A stretch of 64,000 nucleotides of DNA, taken from IMG/VR virus record IMGVR_UViG_3300021963_000106, positions 1 through 64,000 of that record. The stretch is one strand, 5' to 3'. This DNA comes from a virus. The notes under the pieces were generated by a model. The model was not told the origin of the DNA and searched no databases. It saw nothing but the letters and a program-made list of their open reading frames with translations. Of this stretch, positions 47,048 to 53,123 are shown piece by piece; within the stretch, counting starts at the first letter, position 1, and every line of letters begins with the position of its first letter. The position numbers and the translations under genes are program-made.

Positions 47048-47055
47048 TATTTATG
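47048..47055 (-). promoter_or_regulatory. Late promoter CATAAATA for the glycosyltransferase
   Basis: CATAAATA 36 bp upstream of the ATG at 47,012, in the 48-bp gap after the 66-aa gene. Confidence 0.5.
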
Positions 47056-47060
47056 ATTTG

Positions 47061-47261
47061 TCAATATGATGAGTTTTGTGTAACCAGTTTATTTAAAATT
47101 ACTTCCTCATACTGTAAATCATTACTATCAATATTCAAATCAAGTAAATCAACCATTCTGTGTAACATATCCCATGTCTCAGTGAATTTGCCCTCTGAGA
47201 GATTGTGATATATGCACTTGTCCTTTGCGTAGATGTGATATAATTTTTCGTTGGCTTCCAT
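47061..47261 (-). CDS. 66-aa conserved cyanophage-type protein
   Basis: The sequence runs MEANEKLYHIYAKDKCIYHN, then FTETWDMLHRMVDLL. Its layout, with a short beta start and a helix, is typical of a small conserved protein found beside cyanophage structural genes. A GGAAG ribosome site precedes the ATG. Function unknown. Confidence 0.75.
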   Translation of the reverse strand: MEANEKLYHIYAKDKCIYHNLSEGKFTETWDMLHRMVDLLDLNIDSNDLQYEEVILNKLVTQNSSY

Positions 47262-47282
47262 AAAAAATCTTCCGGAATTTTT

Positions 47283-47411
47283 TTATCTTGTCAATGCATT
47301 ATATATCACTGCAATTACAAATCCAAGTGGTATAAACACCACCTTCGGATATCGTATTAACCACCCAGCAAATACAACCTTCCAAAAACTCCAATATGGG
47401 GTTCTTCTCAT
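47283..47411 (-). CDS. 42-aa small membrane protein
   Basis: The ORF starts MRRTPYWSFWKVVFAGWLI and has a second hydrophobic stretch (VVFIPLGFVIAVIY), so one or two membrane passes are likely. Its ATG overlaps the stop of the 45-aa basic gene (ATGA). No function recognised. Confidence 0.65.
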   Translation of the reverse strand: MRRTPYWSFWKVVFAGWLIRYPKVVFIPLGFVIAVIYNALTR

Positions 47412-47545
47412 CTTTTCTTTCTTTTTGAAGATGCTCTCTTCTGTGCAGGAGTTCTAAAGATCCCCGTCGCGCAACTCTTATTCTTTTTATGTTTTCCTCC
47501 GAAGATTCCCCATCCATAACAATTTGCTTTCTTCTTAGGCGCCAT
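47408..47545 (-). CDS. 45-aa very basic protein
   Basis: MAPKKKANCYGWGIFGGKHK is followed by KKNKSC and a Lys/Arg tail (KRASSKRKKR), with about 16 basic residues. A strong GGAGG ribosome site lies 9 bp before the ATG, and a GATAAATA late box lies 33 bp upstream. It is probably a DNA-associated or internal head protein, by charge only. Confidence 0.7.
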   Translation of the reverse strand: MAPKKKANCYGWGIFGGKHKKNKSCATGIFRTPAQKRASSKRKKR

Positions 47546-47577
47546 TTTTTACCTCCGGAAAATTTTTATGAGATTGA

Positions 47578-47585
47578 TATTTATC
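47578..47585 (-). promoter_or_regulatory. Late promoter GATAAATA before the 45-aa gene
   Basis: GATAAATA lies 33 bp upstream of the ATG, at the downstream end of the 206-bp non-coding gap. Confidence 0.5.
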
Positions 47586-47654
47586 GGTCGATTTGTCACC
47601 TCTGTAGGTTAGGGTAGTGAGCGTTTTTTATTTTAGGGGGTTAATACAACGCAA

Positions 47655-47679
47655 CCGCGACGCTATAACAACGCCACGG
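47655..47679 (-). other. GC-rich leader hairpin
   Basis: In minus-strand RNA, CCGUGGCG pairs with CGUCGCGG (8 bp including two G-U pairs) around a 9-nt loop. It lies 13-37 nt downstream of the predicted start of the sigma70 promoter at 47,699. No U-run follows, so it is not a simple terminator. Confidence 0.4.
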
Positions 47680-47698
47680 CCATAACTGCTCAATCACC

Positions 47699-47727
47699 AT
47701 CATAACATAAGGGTGCCACAGTGTCAA
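47699..47727 (-). promoter_or_regulatory. Strong sigma70-type promoter TTGACA-17-TATGAT
   Basis: The -35 hexamer TTGACA (47722-47727) is perfect, the spacer is exactly 17 bp and the -10 is TATGAT (47699-47704). This is the best host-type promoter in the window. It would fire into the 206-bp gap and then the 45-aa gene. Confidence 0.75.
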
Positions 47728-47751
47728 CCACCGAAGCACCCTCAGTATACA

Positions 47752-47922
47752 TCAGAACGCGATTTCCTCCAGAGTAGGAATACCAAGGGCACTCTCAATC
47801 TGTTGCCCTTCGATAACATCAAACCCACTCACATTATCAGTGGTGAGTGCATCGAGAATCGAAAGAATCTCGTTGCCAGTGTTACCTTGTGCCAGCATCG
47901 AAAGCATCACGGTCTTAGACAT
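47752..47922 (-). CDS. 56-aa conserved small protein
   Basis: MSKTVMLSMLAQGNTGNEIL is followed by SILDAL and an acidic end (IPTLEEIAF). A helical start and acidic tail suggest a small soluble factor. This sequence type recurs in cyanophages. The strong promoter lies just after its stop, so it is on a different transcript. Confidence 0.7.
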   Translation of the reverse strand: MSKTVMLSMLAQGNTGNEILSILDALTTDNVSGFDVIEGQQIESALGIPTLEEIAF

Positions 47923-47993
47923 AATAAAGAAGAAAAGTGTTGTGAACTGTGTGGTGCCTAGTTTATACTCATGCGACAGGAGTTGGTATAAGA

Positions 47994-48179
47994 CTAACGG
48001 ACGATTGCTGCTTGAGGAGTAGACTGTCCTTGACGGTTAGTGTTAGTCCTCACGCCTTTCGTACTAGTCAACCACAGATCAGACTTACGTGGTTTCACTG
48101 ATGGTAACCGTGTGACTGTTACCTTACCTTGTGCTTCAGCGATTGCAAGGTCCAGGTTACTCATCTTGGTAATGTTCAT
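47994..48179 (-). CDS. 61-aa small protein, unnamed
   Basis: It begins MNITKMSNLDLAIAEAQGKV and has a basic, disordered C-terminal half (RLPSVKPRKSDLWL). The internal ATG at residue 6 is an alternative start. It lies in the early-type gene block; no function recognised. Confidence 0.65.
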   Translation of the reverse strand: MNITKMSNLDLAIAEAQGKVTVTRLPSVKPRKSDLWLTSTKGVRTNTNRQGQSTPQAAIVR

Positions 48180-48221
48180 AACAGAGTGTTGGTAACTGTG
48201 TGAGACTAAGTGATAACGAAC

Positions 48222-48470
48222 TCAGAGATCTTCAATCAGTTCGTTGAGTTCATTCCAGTTCAACTTGTCACTGGTAAATGATACTCCATCACGGGTCTTG
48301 GTGATAAAGTTCTCGGTGGAATCTACGAAGTCCTGATAATCATCACAAAGACGGGCGATGTCATAAAGACCCTCATTATTACCGATCCACAGAGCAACAT
48401 TCCAGGTCTCATAATTCGTCCAACCGTTATAGGTCTCGTCTTGAATGTTGGTCTGATAAGTGGTGCTCAT
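48222..48470 (-). CDS. 82-aa phage protein with NGWTNYETWNVALWI motif
   Basis: The motif at about residues 15-29 defines a widespread small phage/mobile-element family (DUF7249-like, from memory). The rest is acidic and helical. Its ATG lies 19 bp downstream of cassette copy 1, with no Shine-Dalgarno. Molecular function unknown. Confidence 0.8.
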   Translation of the reverse strand: MSTTYQTNIQDETYNGWTNYETWNVALWIGNNEGLYDIARLCDDYQDFVDSTENFITKTRDGVSFTSDKLNWNELNELIEDL

Positions 48471-48488
48471 TGAATCGTGGTTGTCCTT

Positions 48489-48517
48489 ACACTATAGGGA
48501 CACTCTCAGGGGCCCAG
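48489..48517 (-). promoter_or_regulatory. Intergenic cassette, copy 1
   Basis: The minus strand reads CTGGGCCCC, a variable centre, TGTCCC, TATAGT. The left flank diverges (ATCTGGG instead of AACTGGG). It is the outermost copy on the left and controls the 82-aa gene. Confidence 0.7.
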
Positions 48518-48541
48518 ATAGTCTTACTCAGTCTGTATGAG

Positions 48542-48715
48542 TTACCACTTATCAGGACGACTGAGATCTTCCACATAAGCCGAAACCTTCTCAGCTGGTT
48601 CCAATTTGAATACCTTCTCCCAGTCAAGTTGATGTGGGTCGAAGTCCTCAAAAACCTCAAACTCTAGAGTGACCCTATAACGTTGCTTCTGAGCTTGACG
48701 ATACGCAACTGACAT
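48542..48715 (-). CDS. 57-aa small protein
   Basis: MSVAYRQAQKQRYRVTLEFE leads to an acidic stretch (VFEDFDPHQLDWEKVFKLEP). I chose the ATG at 48,715 because a GGAG site lies 8 bp upstream and a sigma70 promoter lies just beyond. The longer frame would start inside the promoter. Confidence 0.75.
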   Translation of the reverse strand: MSVAYRQAQKQRYRVTLEFEVFEDFDPHQLDWEKVFKLEPAEKVSAYVEDLSRPDKW

Positions 48716-48743
48716 GAGCTTTCTCCGTTGGTGTTCTTGTGTA

Positions 48744-48772
48744 AGTCTAAGATACCTGGGAATTATTGTCAA
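48744..48772 (-). promoter_or_regulatory. Sigma70-type promoter TTGACA-17-TAGACT
   Basis: A perfect -35 (48767-48772) and 17-bp spacer with a weaker -10 TAGACT (48744-48749), giving a leader of about 22 nt before the 57-aa gene. Confidence 0.65.
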
Positions 48773-48784
48773 CGTCCTGGGGAG

Positions 48785-48792
48785 TATTTATC
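48785..48792 (-). promoter_or_regulatory. Late-type box GATAAATA next to the sigma70 promoter
   Basis: GATAAATA lies 12 bp upstream of the -35 element, so early-type and late-type boxes occur in tandem. The same variant occurs at 47,578. Confidence 0.4.
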
Positions 48793-49064
48793 AGGGGTCG
48801 GTGGATTTTTATGCGGGGATTGTGGGGATTTTATGACGGGGGGTTGCCATATTCTGAGTGTTCGTGTAAGCTCATGCACGGTAAGATCACAAGACTCTGA
48901 GCACATTAAAAGGGTATAATAAGGTCTTTAATTGATACGAATTCATATCATTATCACCTTTTGATAACAATACTGATCACACAAATAAATCTCCCAGCTA
49001 TAATTAAAAAAGGCTTTTTTAATCGTTTTAATACATTTTTGACTATAAATTGGTAAAAAAGACA
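48793..49064. other. Longest non-coding gap, with G-runs and palindromes
   Basis: No ORF fits on either strand. Plus-strand G-runs of 4, 4, 4 and 6 occur at 48,794, 48,815, 48,824 and 48,838. A 6-bp inverted repeat TTATCA/TGATAA spans 48,951-48,967. A perfect 9-bp A/T hairpin ATTAAAAAA-GGC-TTTTTTAAT spans 49,003-49,023. The rest is A+T-rich. It could be a replication origin or control region; this is inference. Confidence 0.45.
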
Positions 49065-49091
49065 TAAAAAAAGACCCTGGAAGTAGGGTCT
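49065..49091 (-). terminator. Intrinsic terminator after the 78-aa gene
   Basis: A 7-bp perfect stem AGACCCT/AGGGTCT with a 6-nt loop, followed on the minus strand by seven Ts. The A/T hairpin at 49,003 lies beyond it as a possible backup. Confidence 0.9.
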
Positions 49092-49101
49092 CTATGTTAT
49101 A

Positions 49102-49338
49102 TCAATCAATCGCTAATCTGTACCTTGCATAATCTTCTGCATCAGATCTTTTCTTGAATCTTGCTTCTTCACCTTCAAACCTGAGTGGCAAGTATCGGTA
49201 TTTCTTTCCTTCCTTAGTCATAACGATTCGGGAGAATAGATGAAGAGAGTAACAACCTTCTTCTGTATATTCACTCTCTTTCTTTACTATGAATGGCAGA
49301 ACTTGTTGATCGTTGAATGACTGTTTAGAGAGTAACAT
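49102..49338 (-). CDS. 78-aa small protein, unnamed
   Basis: MLLSKQSFNDQQVLPFIVKK is followed by a Tyr-rich YSLHLFSRIVMTKEGKKYRYLPLRFEG and a KKRSDAEDYARYRL helix. It looks like a small alpha/beta protein and is the last gene before the terminator. Function unknown. Confidence 0.7.
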   Translation of the reverse strand: MLLSKQSFNDQQVLPFIVKKESEYTEEGCYSLHLFSRIVMTKEGKKYRYLPLRFEGEEARFKKRSDAEDYARYRLAID

Positions 49339-49348
49339 TGTGAAAGAC

Positions 49349-49483
49349 TCAGTTAGGAACTTCTTGAATTGTTTCGGTGATAGTGATAACTTCTTGTGTA
49401 TCAGTTAGATAGTCTGTCTTGATAACATTCGGACCAATGATAACTTGACCAACGATGATTGATGCTAGGAGAGTTTCAATCAT
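49349..49483 (-). CDS. 44-aa small protein, possibly membrane-associated
   Basis: MIETLLASIIVGQVIIGPNV gives a hydrophobic first half; the second half is Thr-rich and acidic (DTQEVITITETIQEV). A single N-terminal membrane helix is possible. Unrecognised. Confidence 0.6.
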   Translation of the reverse strand: MIETLLASIIVGQVIIGPNVIKTDYLTDTQEVITITETIQEVPN

Positions 49484-49490
49484 TTTGATT

Positions 49491-49625
49491 TCAGTTGTTA
49501 ATCAGTTCGGCAGGACTTCCACAAGAGAGATAGAATTGCACCATCCTTTGTGCTTCATCTAATGTAGAGAATGATTGCGTTCTCCATTGTTGTCGATAAG
49601 GCGTAAAGTAACGGATGGTGAACAT
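49491..49625 (-). CDS. 44-aa small protein
   Basis: MFTIRYFTPYRQQWRTQSFS leads to TLDEAQRMVQFYLSCG, a beta-then-helix layout. Two adjacent ATGs overlap the upstream stop, so translation is probably coupled; the product may be one residue longer. Unrecognised. Confidence 0.65.
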   Translation of the reverse strand: MFTIRYFTPYRQQWRTQSFSTLDEAQRMVQFYLSCGSPAELINN

Positions 49626-49807
49626 CATTTTGTAGGATAAAGACAGGAACTAACTTTACCAGGAGTTGCTATAACTTGTCCTCCTTTCTCTATACATTGT
49701 GCCTCTACTTGTGTGTTTCTAACGTTAATAATACCAAGAAGAAGTACAGCAAAAATAATACCTCCAAGAATGATAATTACGTTCATTTGGAGTTGCTCTC
49801 TGTTCAT
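49625..49807 (-). CDS. 60-aa single-pass membrane protein
   Basis: A clear transmembrane helix (NVIIILGGIIFAVLLLGII, residues 9-27) is followed by a short outside or periplasmic tail with two Cys (QCIEKGG, SSCLYP) that could form a disulphide. Role unknown; it may act at the host envelope. Confidence 0.75.
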   Translation of the reverse strand: MNREQLQMNVIIILGGIIFAVLLLGIINVRNTQVEAQCIEKGGQVIATPGKVSSCLYPTK

Positions 49808-49811
49808 AAGA

Positions 49812-50129
49812 TCAGTTCAGACGCATACCAGAGAAGAAAGGAATTGTAGTTCCATCAGACATACGGAACTGCCAAACATAGTTCTTTTGAAATACACTTT
49901 CATTGCCAATTCCATGTGCTTGGAGAAGTGCATTAAGACGTGACTTTGTGGTGTTAGATTGCCAACCACCATCAAACAGTTGCATCCAAGTGTCGCCAAT
50001 CTTAGCAATCAGATTGTTGTGCAGATACACTTCGGAAACATCATCAACAGTGATAACTTCAGTGTTAGCAAGTTTCCAGTCTTTCGATGCAGTGATAGCA
50101 TCATTCATCAGTTTTTCGATCTTACGCAT
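49812..50129 (-). CDS. 105-aa phage protein of a widespread small family
   Basis: The core NTEVITVDDVSEVYLHNNLIAKI, then GGWQSNTTKSRLNALLQAHGI and FQKNYVWQFRMSDG match a common phage family (DUF8033-like, from memory). The ATG lies 20 bp downstream of cassette copy 2, in a leader without Shine-Dalgarno. Function unknown. Confidence 0.8.
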   Translation of the reverse strand: MRKIEKLMNDAITASKDWKLANTEVITVDDVSEVYLHNNLIAKIGDTWMQLFDGGWQSNTTKSRLNALLQAHGIGNESVFQKNYVWQFRMSDGTTIPFFSGMRLN

Positions 50130-50148
50130 GGTTGGAAGTGTTGTGGTT

Positions 50149-50179
50149 ATACTACAGGGACAATGTGACGGGCCCAGTT
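50149..50179 (-). promoter_or_regulatory. Intergenic cassette, copy 2
   Basis: It keeps AACTGGGCCC and TGTCCC, but the centre is GTCACAT and the -10-like box is TGTAGT. It starts right after the stop of the 38-aa gene, and a short CCAGT/ACTGG pairing with that gene's end is possible. Confidence 0.7.
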
Positions 50180-50296
50180 TCAGTTACTGACTGGAGAGAT
50201 AATATCAGCAACTGTGTGTAATGTGTTTGCAGTGATGTTACGAACTCCAGGTGAGAGTATCATCGCAACAATAAAGATCAGTAGGATTGTTTTCAT
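50180..50296 (-). CDS. 38-aa hydrophobic peptide
   Basis: MKTILLIFIVAMILSPGVRN is a signal-anchor or signal-peptide-like start, followed by 18 polar residues. Its stop abuts cassette copy 2. It may be a small membrane or exported peptide. Confidence 0.6.
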   Translation of the reverse strand: MKTILLIFIVAMILSPGVRNITANTLHTVADIISPVSN

Positions 50297-50331
50297 CTTA
50301 CTGGGTGACTTGAATGTAAGACTTTTTGACA

Positions 50332-50562
50332 TCAATCGAAACGGGAAGATACATCAGGACCAGGATTCTCAAGATGTGCTACACTATCTGCAATGCGATC
50401 TTGTGACAATGCAAACTGTACTTTCTGACCTTCATAATAAATGTCAAAGACAGATTGCACATAAGGTGTTAGATTACCTTGTGCATCCCATGCGTTTCGT
50501 GTGTGTGAAGTCTCAACGATTTGATAGACTTTAGAAGTCAGAGGAGAGGTGTAAGTGATCAT
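50332..50562 (-). CDS. 76-aa protein, start embedded in cassette copy 3
   Basis: MITYTSPLTSKVYQIVETSH is followed by FDIYYEGQKVQFALSQDRI, a beta-rich small domain. The ATG immediately follows TATAGT, with no room for a ribosome site and no early second Met. If the box is a -10, this mRNA would be leaderless or the true start would be a non-ATG codon. Unrecognised. Confidence 0.7.
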   Translation of the reverse strand: MITYTSPLTSKVYQIVETSHTRNAWDAQGNLTPYVQSVFDIYYEGQKVQFALSQDRIADSVAHLENPGPDVSSRFD

Positions 50563-50592
50563 ACTATAGAGACAATCTCAGGGGCCCAGTTA
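50561..50592 (-). promoter_or_regulatory. Intergenic cassette, copy 3
   Basis: AACTGGGCCCC, then TGAGAT, TGTCTC and TATAGT. One change (TGTCTC) breaks the GGG/CCC pairing seen in other copies, which argues against that internal stem being essential. Confidence 0.75.
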
Positions 50593-50595
50593 ATC

Positions 50596-50757
50596 TCACC
50601 AGTTGATGAGTGTAGCAATGTTGCCAAGCTTGTTTTGTTCGTCTACAATCTCCATGGCATGATTGTATGTTTTGACGGAAATGTAACGTGATTTTCCTCT
50701 AGTCTCAGGAAACAATCCTAGTTTGTCAATGATGCGAACTGTGTTGGAATGTTTCAT
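50596..50757 (-). CDS. 53-aa small protein, HTH-like
   Basis: MKHSNTVRIIDKLGLFPETR then GKSRYISVKTYNHAMEIVDE looks like a small helical, possibly DNA-binding protein. The end reads ...LINW, with AACTGGTGA at the stop just before the cassette. The assignment is weak. Confidence 0.65.
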   Translation of the reverse strand: MKHSNTVRIIDKLGLFPETRGKSRYISVKTYNHAMEIVDEQNKLGNIATLINW

Positions 50758-50951
50758 TTCAGAAAGTGACGATAATCAATGGATTTGATGCACCAACCAG
50801 TTGCAGCTGTGATTTCTTCGATTAGATCTTCTTCATCATCAGCTTCCCAAATCATACCGATAGTTTCATCGGTAATGTTACTAAACTCATGTTCAGGAAA
50901 GTCATCATCTTCATCAAAATCAAACTCGATTGCAGTAACTTGGAATTGCAT
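50754..50951 (-). CDS. 65-aa very acidic protein
   Basis: MQFQVTAIEFDFDEDDDFPE and EADDEEDLIEEITAATGW make it strongly acidic. Such small acidic proteins sometimes mimic DNA or RNA, but this is speculation. Both ends overlap neighbours by a few bases. I use the ATG at 50,951, which overlaps the upstream stop. Confidence 0.75.
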   Translation of the reverse strand: MQFQVTAIEFDFDEDDDFPEHEFSNITDETIGMIWEADDEEDLIEEITAATGWCIKSIDYRHFLK

Positions 50952-51214
50952 CAAACTGCACCTGCCATAAAGTTGTAATCTTGCACCAGGTTAATGTTAT
51001 CGCCAGTGATCACATAATCCATTGCAAGACGCTCATTGATCTCACGTTGTGCATCTTTTTTGGTCAGACACTTTTGAGAGATGGTATCAATACCCTTCCA
51101 AGAAAGAACCTTGAGAGTATAGTTGGAACAATCCTCAATGGGATAGAAACCAACAATCATTGTGCCATCTTTAGACTGGAGAGTAGGAAACTCGATCATG
51201 GTAGTGTTGCTCAT
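50951..51214 (-). CDS. 87-aa protein starting MSNTTM at cassette copy 4
   Basis: It continues MIEFPTLQSKDGTMIVGFYP and ends in a helical, charged region (KKDAQREINERLAMDYVITG). The first ATG overlaps the TATAGTATG box. A second ATG at 51,199 (MIEFP) may be the real start, giving 82 aa. The same MSNTTM start occurs in the 143-aa gene at 54,319. Confidence 0.7.
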   Translation of the reverse strand: MSNTTMIEFPTLQSKDGTMIVGFYPIEDCSNYTLKVLSWKGIDTISQKCLTKKDAQREINERLAMDYVITGDNINLVQDYNFMAGAV

Positions 51215-51243
51215 ACTATAGGGACAATCCCAGGGGCCCAGTT
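51213..51243 (-). promoter_or_regulatory. Intergenic cassette, copy 4 (near consensus)
   Basis: The minus strand has AACTGGGCCCC, a short variable centre TGGGAT, TGTCCC and TATAGT, then AT of the start codon. GGGCCC is centred about 28 bp upstream of the expected +1, where an activator box would be, and the -35 hexamer is not TTGACA-like. An imperfect ACT-GGG/CCC-AGT pairing is possible. Confidence 0.8.
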
Positions 51244-51251
51244 TCAGTAAC

Positions 51252-51434
51252 TCAAAGACCGTTGATGTAATCAGCGACTGCATCTTTGTATTCTTTTTCA
51301 GTCTCAAAGATGCGACCGTGAATGTTACGCGGATAAGTTGGATTCGATTCACCAACTGCAGCAACCATGTAACAATCTTGGGCATCATAGCCCATCTCGA
51401 TGAGGTTTTGAACGTAAGGGTTGTAATGTGTCAT
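51252..51434 (-). CDS. 60-aa protein, start embedded in cassette copy 5
   Basis: MTHYNPYVQNLIEMGYDAQD then TYPRNIHGRIFETEKEYKDA; helical and soluble. As at 50,562, the ATG directly follows TATAGT. Met14 is the next in-frame ATG. Unrecognised. Confidence 0.7.
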   Translation of the reverse strand: MTHYNPYVQNLIEMGYDAQDCYMVAAVGESNPTYPRNIHGRIFETEKEYKDAVADYINGL

Positions 51435-51463
51435 ACTATAGGGACAATCTCAAGGGCCCAGTT
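51433..51463 (-). promoter_or_regulatory. Intergenic cassette, copy 5
   Basis: AACTGGGCCC then TTGAGAT, TGTCCC and TATAGT. It sits directly after a double TAATAA stop. Confidence 0.8.
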
Positions 51464-51464
51464 A

Positions 51465-51608
51465 TTATCGGAAACTGACATTGACACCAACAACTTTTGC
51501 TTTAGGATTGCGAGCGAGAGCTGTTTCCCGCGCATCTTTTGGGTTGGTTGCTTGTACTTCTTCTTTGAAGACTTTACCACCAACGTATAGATCAACAATG
51601 TACTTCAT
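51465..51608 (-). CDS. 47-aa small protein
   Basis: MKYIVDLYVGGKVFKEEVQA then TNPKDARETALARNPKAKVV, a beta-beta-helix layout common in small phage proteins. The start overlaps the upstream stop by 4 bp; the stop abuts copy 5. Confidence 0.7.
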   Translation of the reverse strand: MKYIVDLYVGGKVFKEEVQATNPKDARETALARNPKAKVVGVNVSFR

Positions 51609-51799
51609 AGTGTTTGGAAAGGTTGGGCTTCTTTGATGTTAGAATTGAAAAACTTTTGAAAGATAGAATCAATCACAGGATACCATTCTTCGTTTGCACT
51701 TGGGAATCCACATTCTCGTGCTTGATTGAGAAACTTCAGGATGCAAGTTTCCTCATTAGCAGTGAAATCAACGCGATTGAAAGTGTAACCGTCAGTCAT
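51605..51799 (-). CDS. 64-aa small protein
   Basis: MTDGYTFNRVDFTANEETCI then LKFLNQARECGFPSANEEWY; helical with two Cys. I use the ATG at 51,799 rather than two codons upstream, because it directly follows the previous stop. Unrecognised. Confidence 0.7.
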   Translation of the reverse strand: MTDGYTFNRVDFTANEETCILKFLNQARECGFPSANEEWYPVIDSIFQKFFNSNIKEAQPFQTL

Positions 51800-51801
51800 A
51801 A

Positions 51802-51969
51802 TCAAACAGGGGTAACTTCAACGGAACGGATAAGATTTGTGCGATCTTGTGCTAGGTAATCATCAGCGATTTTACCACAAGATGAACGAGACTGAATGAA
51901 CTTTTCTTCATAACAAATCCCTGCACTGTTGGGGGCTTTGTACTCAATCAACAGGCGATAGTTCTTCAT
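51802..51969 (-). CDS. 55-aa small protein
   Basis: MKNYRLLIEYKAPNSAGICY then KIADDYLAQDRTNLIRSVEV. It has the same beta-helix-beta look as the 47-aa neighbour and may share its fold. Unrecognised. Confidence 0.65.
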   Translation of the reverse strand: MKNYRLLIEYKAPNSAGICYEEKFIQSRSSCGKIADDYLAQDRTNLIRSVEVTPV

Positions 51970-51975
51970 AATCAA

Positions 51976-52206
51976 TCAGGCAGGAAGAATACAGAAAGTG
52001 CCACACCAGTTGCGAACCCATTGTAGAGTTTCGTAGTAAGATGTGCGGGGGTTGCTCATCTCCATTGTGGAACCATTGTGAGGATTGTGTGCAACAGCGA
52101 CATAAAGATTGTCACACTCTTTATCAGTAATCTGTTCAATCCACATTTGATTGACTTTGCCTTCCTTCCAATTTGTGTGGTAGGAGTAGACTTCGGAGAC
52201 GATCAT
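51976..52206 (-). CDS. 76-aa protein downstream of cassette copy 6
   Basis: MIVSEVYSYHTNWKEGKVNQ then LYVAVAHNPHNGSTMEMSNP, with several His and Trp residues. Copy 6 has TATAGTATAA, so the first ATG lies 19 bp downstream and the start is unambiguous. Unrecognised. Confidence 0.7.
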   Translation of the reverse strand: MIVSEVYSYHTNWKEGKVNQMWIEQITDKECDNLYVAVAHNPHNGSTMEMSNPRTSYYETLQWVRNWCGTFCILPA

Positions 52207-52224
52207 GGTAGGAGTGTTGTGCTT

Positions 52225-52255
52225 ATACTATAGGGACAATCCCAGGGGCCCAGTT
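52225..52255 (-). promoter_or_regulatory. Intergenic cassette, copy 6
   Basis: AACTGGGCCCC, TGGGAT, TGTCCC, TATAGT. The 19-nt stretch between the box and the ATG has no Shine-Dalgarno. Confidence 0.8.
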
Positions 52256-52260
52256 ACTAT

Positions 52261-52515
52261 TCACCACTTCCCTTGTTGTATGAGAATCTTTTTGATCTCT
52301 TGATAAATGAACTGGCGAAGTTTAGGGTCGGTAGTGTTATCAAAAGCATAATAAAGACGATTCAAATACTCATTCTGTGTCGCACCTATGTTACCATCGC
52401 CACCAATGTCATTGAGTGAAGAACCAGCTTGCACACGATTCTTTCCAAAGTTACCAGACACACGCCCAGTTGTACGAAGTTTGGGGCGAATCTTTGAGAG
52501 GTTAGAGTAAGTCAT
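52261..52515 (-). CDS. 84-aa small protein
   Basis: A basic start (MTYSNLSKIRPKLRTTGRVS) is followed by an acidic helical half ending in IYQEIKKILIQQGKW. The start overlaps the upstream stop (ATGA). Both this and the next gene begin MTY. Unrecognised. Confidence 0.7.
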   Translation of the reverse strand: MTYSNLSKIRPKLRTTGRVSGNFGKNRVQAGSSLNDIGGDGNIGATQNEYLNRLYYAFDNTTDPKLRQFIYQEIKKILIQQGKW

Positions 52516-52763
52516 CGTGCTACAATGTCAAGAGTTTCCAACAGCATCATCGAAAGTTCCATCTGGTTCTCATCATCAACCACGGGAATGTTTGTCTCTA
52601 CAAACTCACTAATCAGTTGAGCAAAGAGTTCAGTTGTGCGCTCATCTGCGAATAGAGCAGTGGCAAGTTCATTCTTGAATCCATCACGCAGAAGTTTGAG
52701 AGACTTTGTAACAGTCGTTTCTTTAATTTGTTCTTCATAAGTCATTTCGGTGTCATAGGTCAT
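52512..52763 (-). CDS. 83-aa acidic helical protein
   Basis: MTYDTEMTYEEQIKETTVTK leads to long helices (LLRDGFKNELATALFADERT) and a C-terminal VDDENQMELSMMLLETLD. It overlaps genes at both ends. Unrecognised. Confidence 0.7.
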   Translation of the reverse strand: MTYDTEMTYEEQIKETTVTKSLKLLRDGFKNELATALFADERTTELFAQLISEFVETNIPVVDDENQMELSMMLLETLDIVAR

Positions 52764-52905
52764 TTGTTTTCCACCCAGATTTCAAGGATTTAATCATTTT
52801 AGACAAAGTTTGTTCGTTACCCTTTAGTCTGGGATTGCAACGACGTTTCTCAACTAGAGGTGGATTGTAGAGTTTGATTGTTGATGCTAAACGCAAATCA
52901 TTCAT
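52753..52905 (-). CDS. 50-aa basic protein
   Basis: MNDLRLASTIKLYNPPLVEK then RRCNPRLKGNEQTLSKMIKS; basic and short. The ATG overlaps the upstream stop (ATGA) and the 3' end overlaps the next gene by 11 bp. This tight packing supports it as a real gene. Confidence 0.65.
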   Translation of the reverse strand: MNDLRLASTIKLYNPPLVEKRRCNPRLKGNEQTLSKMIKSLKSGWKTNDL

Positions 52906-53090
52906 TCCTCATCCTCTTCATAAGGGAACATTTCATCATACTCTTCATCAGTCAGAGTAAGATATTGAACATTGGCATTTTTATGCTCTTCAGCATACAT
53001 CAACTGATAATGTGCGAAAGAAGATGGGTCGCTGCTAGCATACTCTAACAGGCCATCAACAAAACAAAGGTAGTTCATTGGAGTGCTCAT
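52902..53090 (-). CDS. 62-aa acidic protein starting at cassette copy 7
   Basis: The first ATG lies in the box; a second ATG (MNYLCFVDGLLEYASSDPSS) lies four codons in and may be the real start. The C-terminus is a run of acidic residues (DEEYDEMFPYEEDEE). Unrecognised. Confidence 0.7.
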   Translation of the reverse strand: MSTPMNYLCFVDGLLEYASSDPSSFAHYQLMYAEEHKNANVQYLTLTDEEYDEMFPYEEDEE

Positions 53091-53119
53091 ACTACTAGGA
53101 CACTTTGAAGGGCCCAGTT
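53089..53119 (-). promoter_or_regulatory. Intergenic cassette, copy 7 (divergent)
   Basis: AACTGGGCCC and TGTCC are kept, but the centre is TTCAAAG and the box is TAGTAGTAT. It lies between the 62-aa gene and the GIY-YIG gene stop. Confidence 0.6.
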
Positions 53120-53123
53120 ACAA

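Noticed and set aside
47299-47517. 72-aa minus-strand frame
   Set aside because: It overlaps both the 45-aa and 42-aa genes in another frame. Those have a strong ribosome site and stop-start coupling, and this one has none.
47640-47712. 20-aa peptide beginning at the -10 of the strong promoter
   Set aside because: Its ATG lies within the -10 region, so it would not be transcribed from that promoter.
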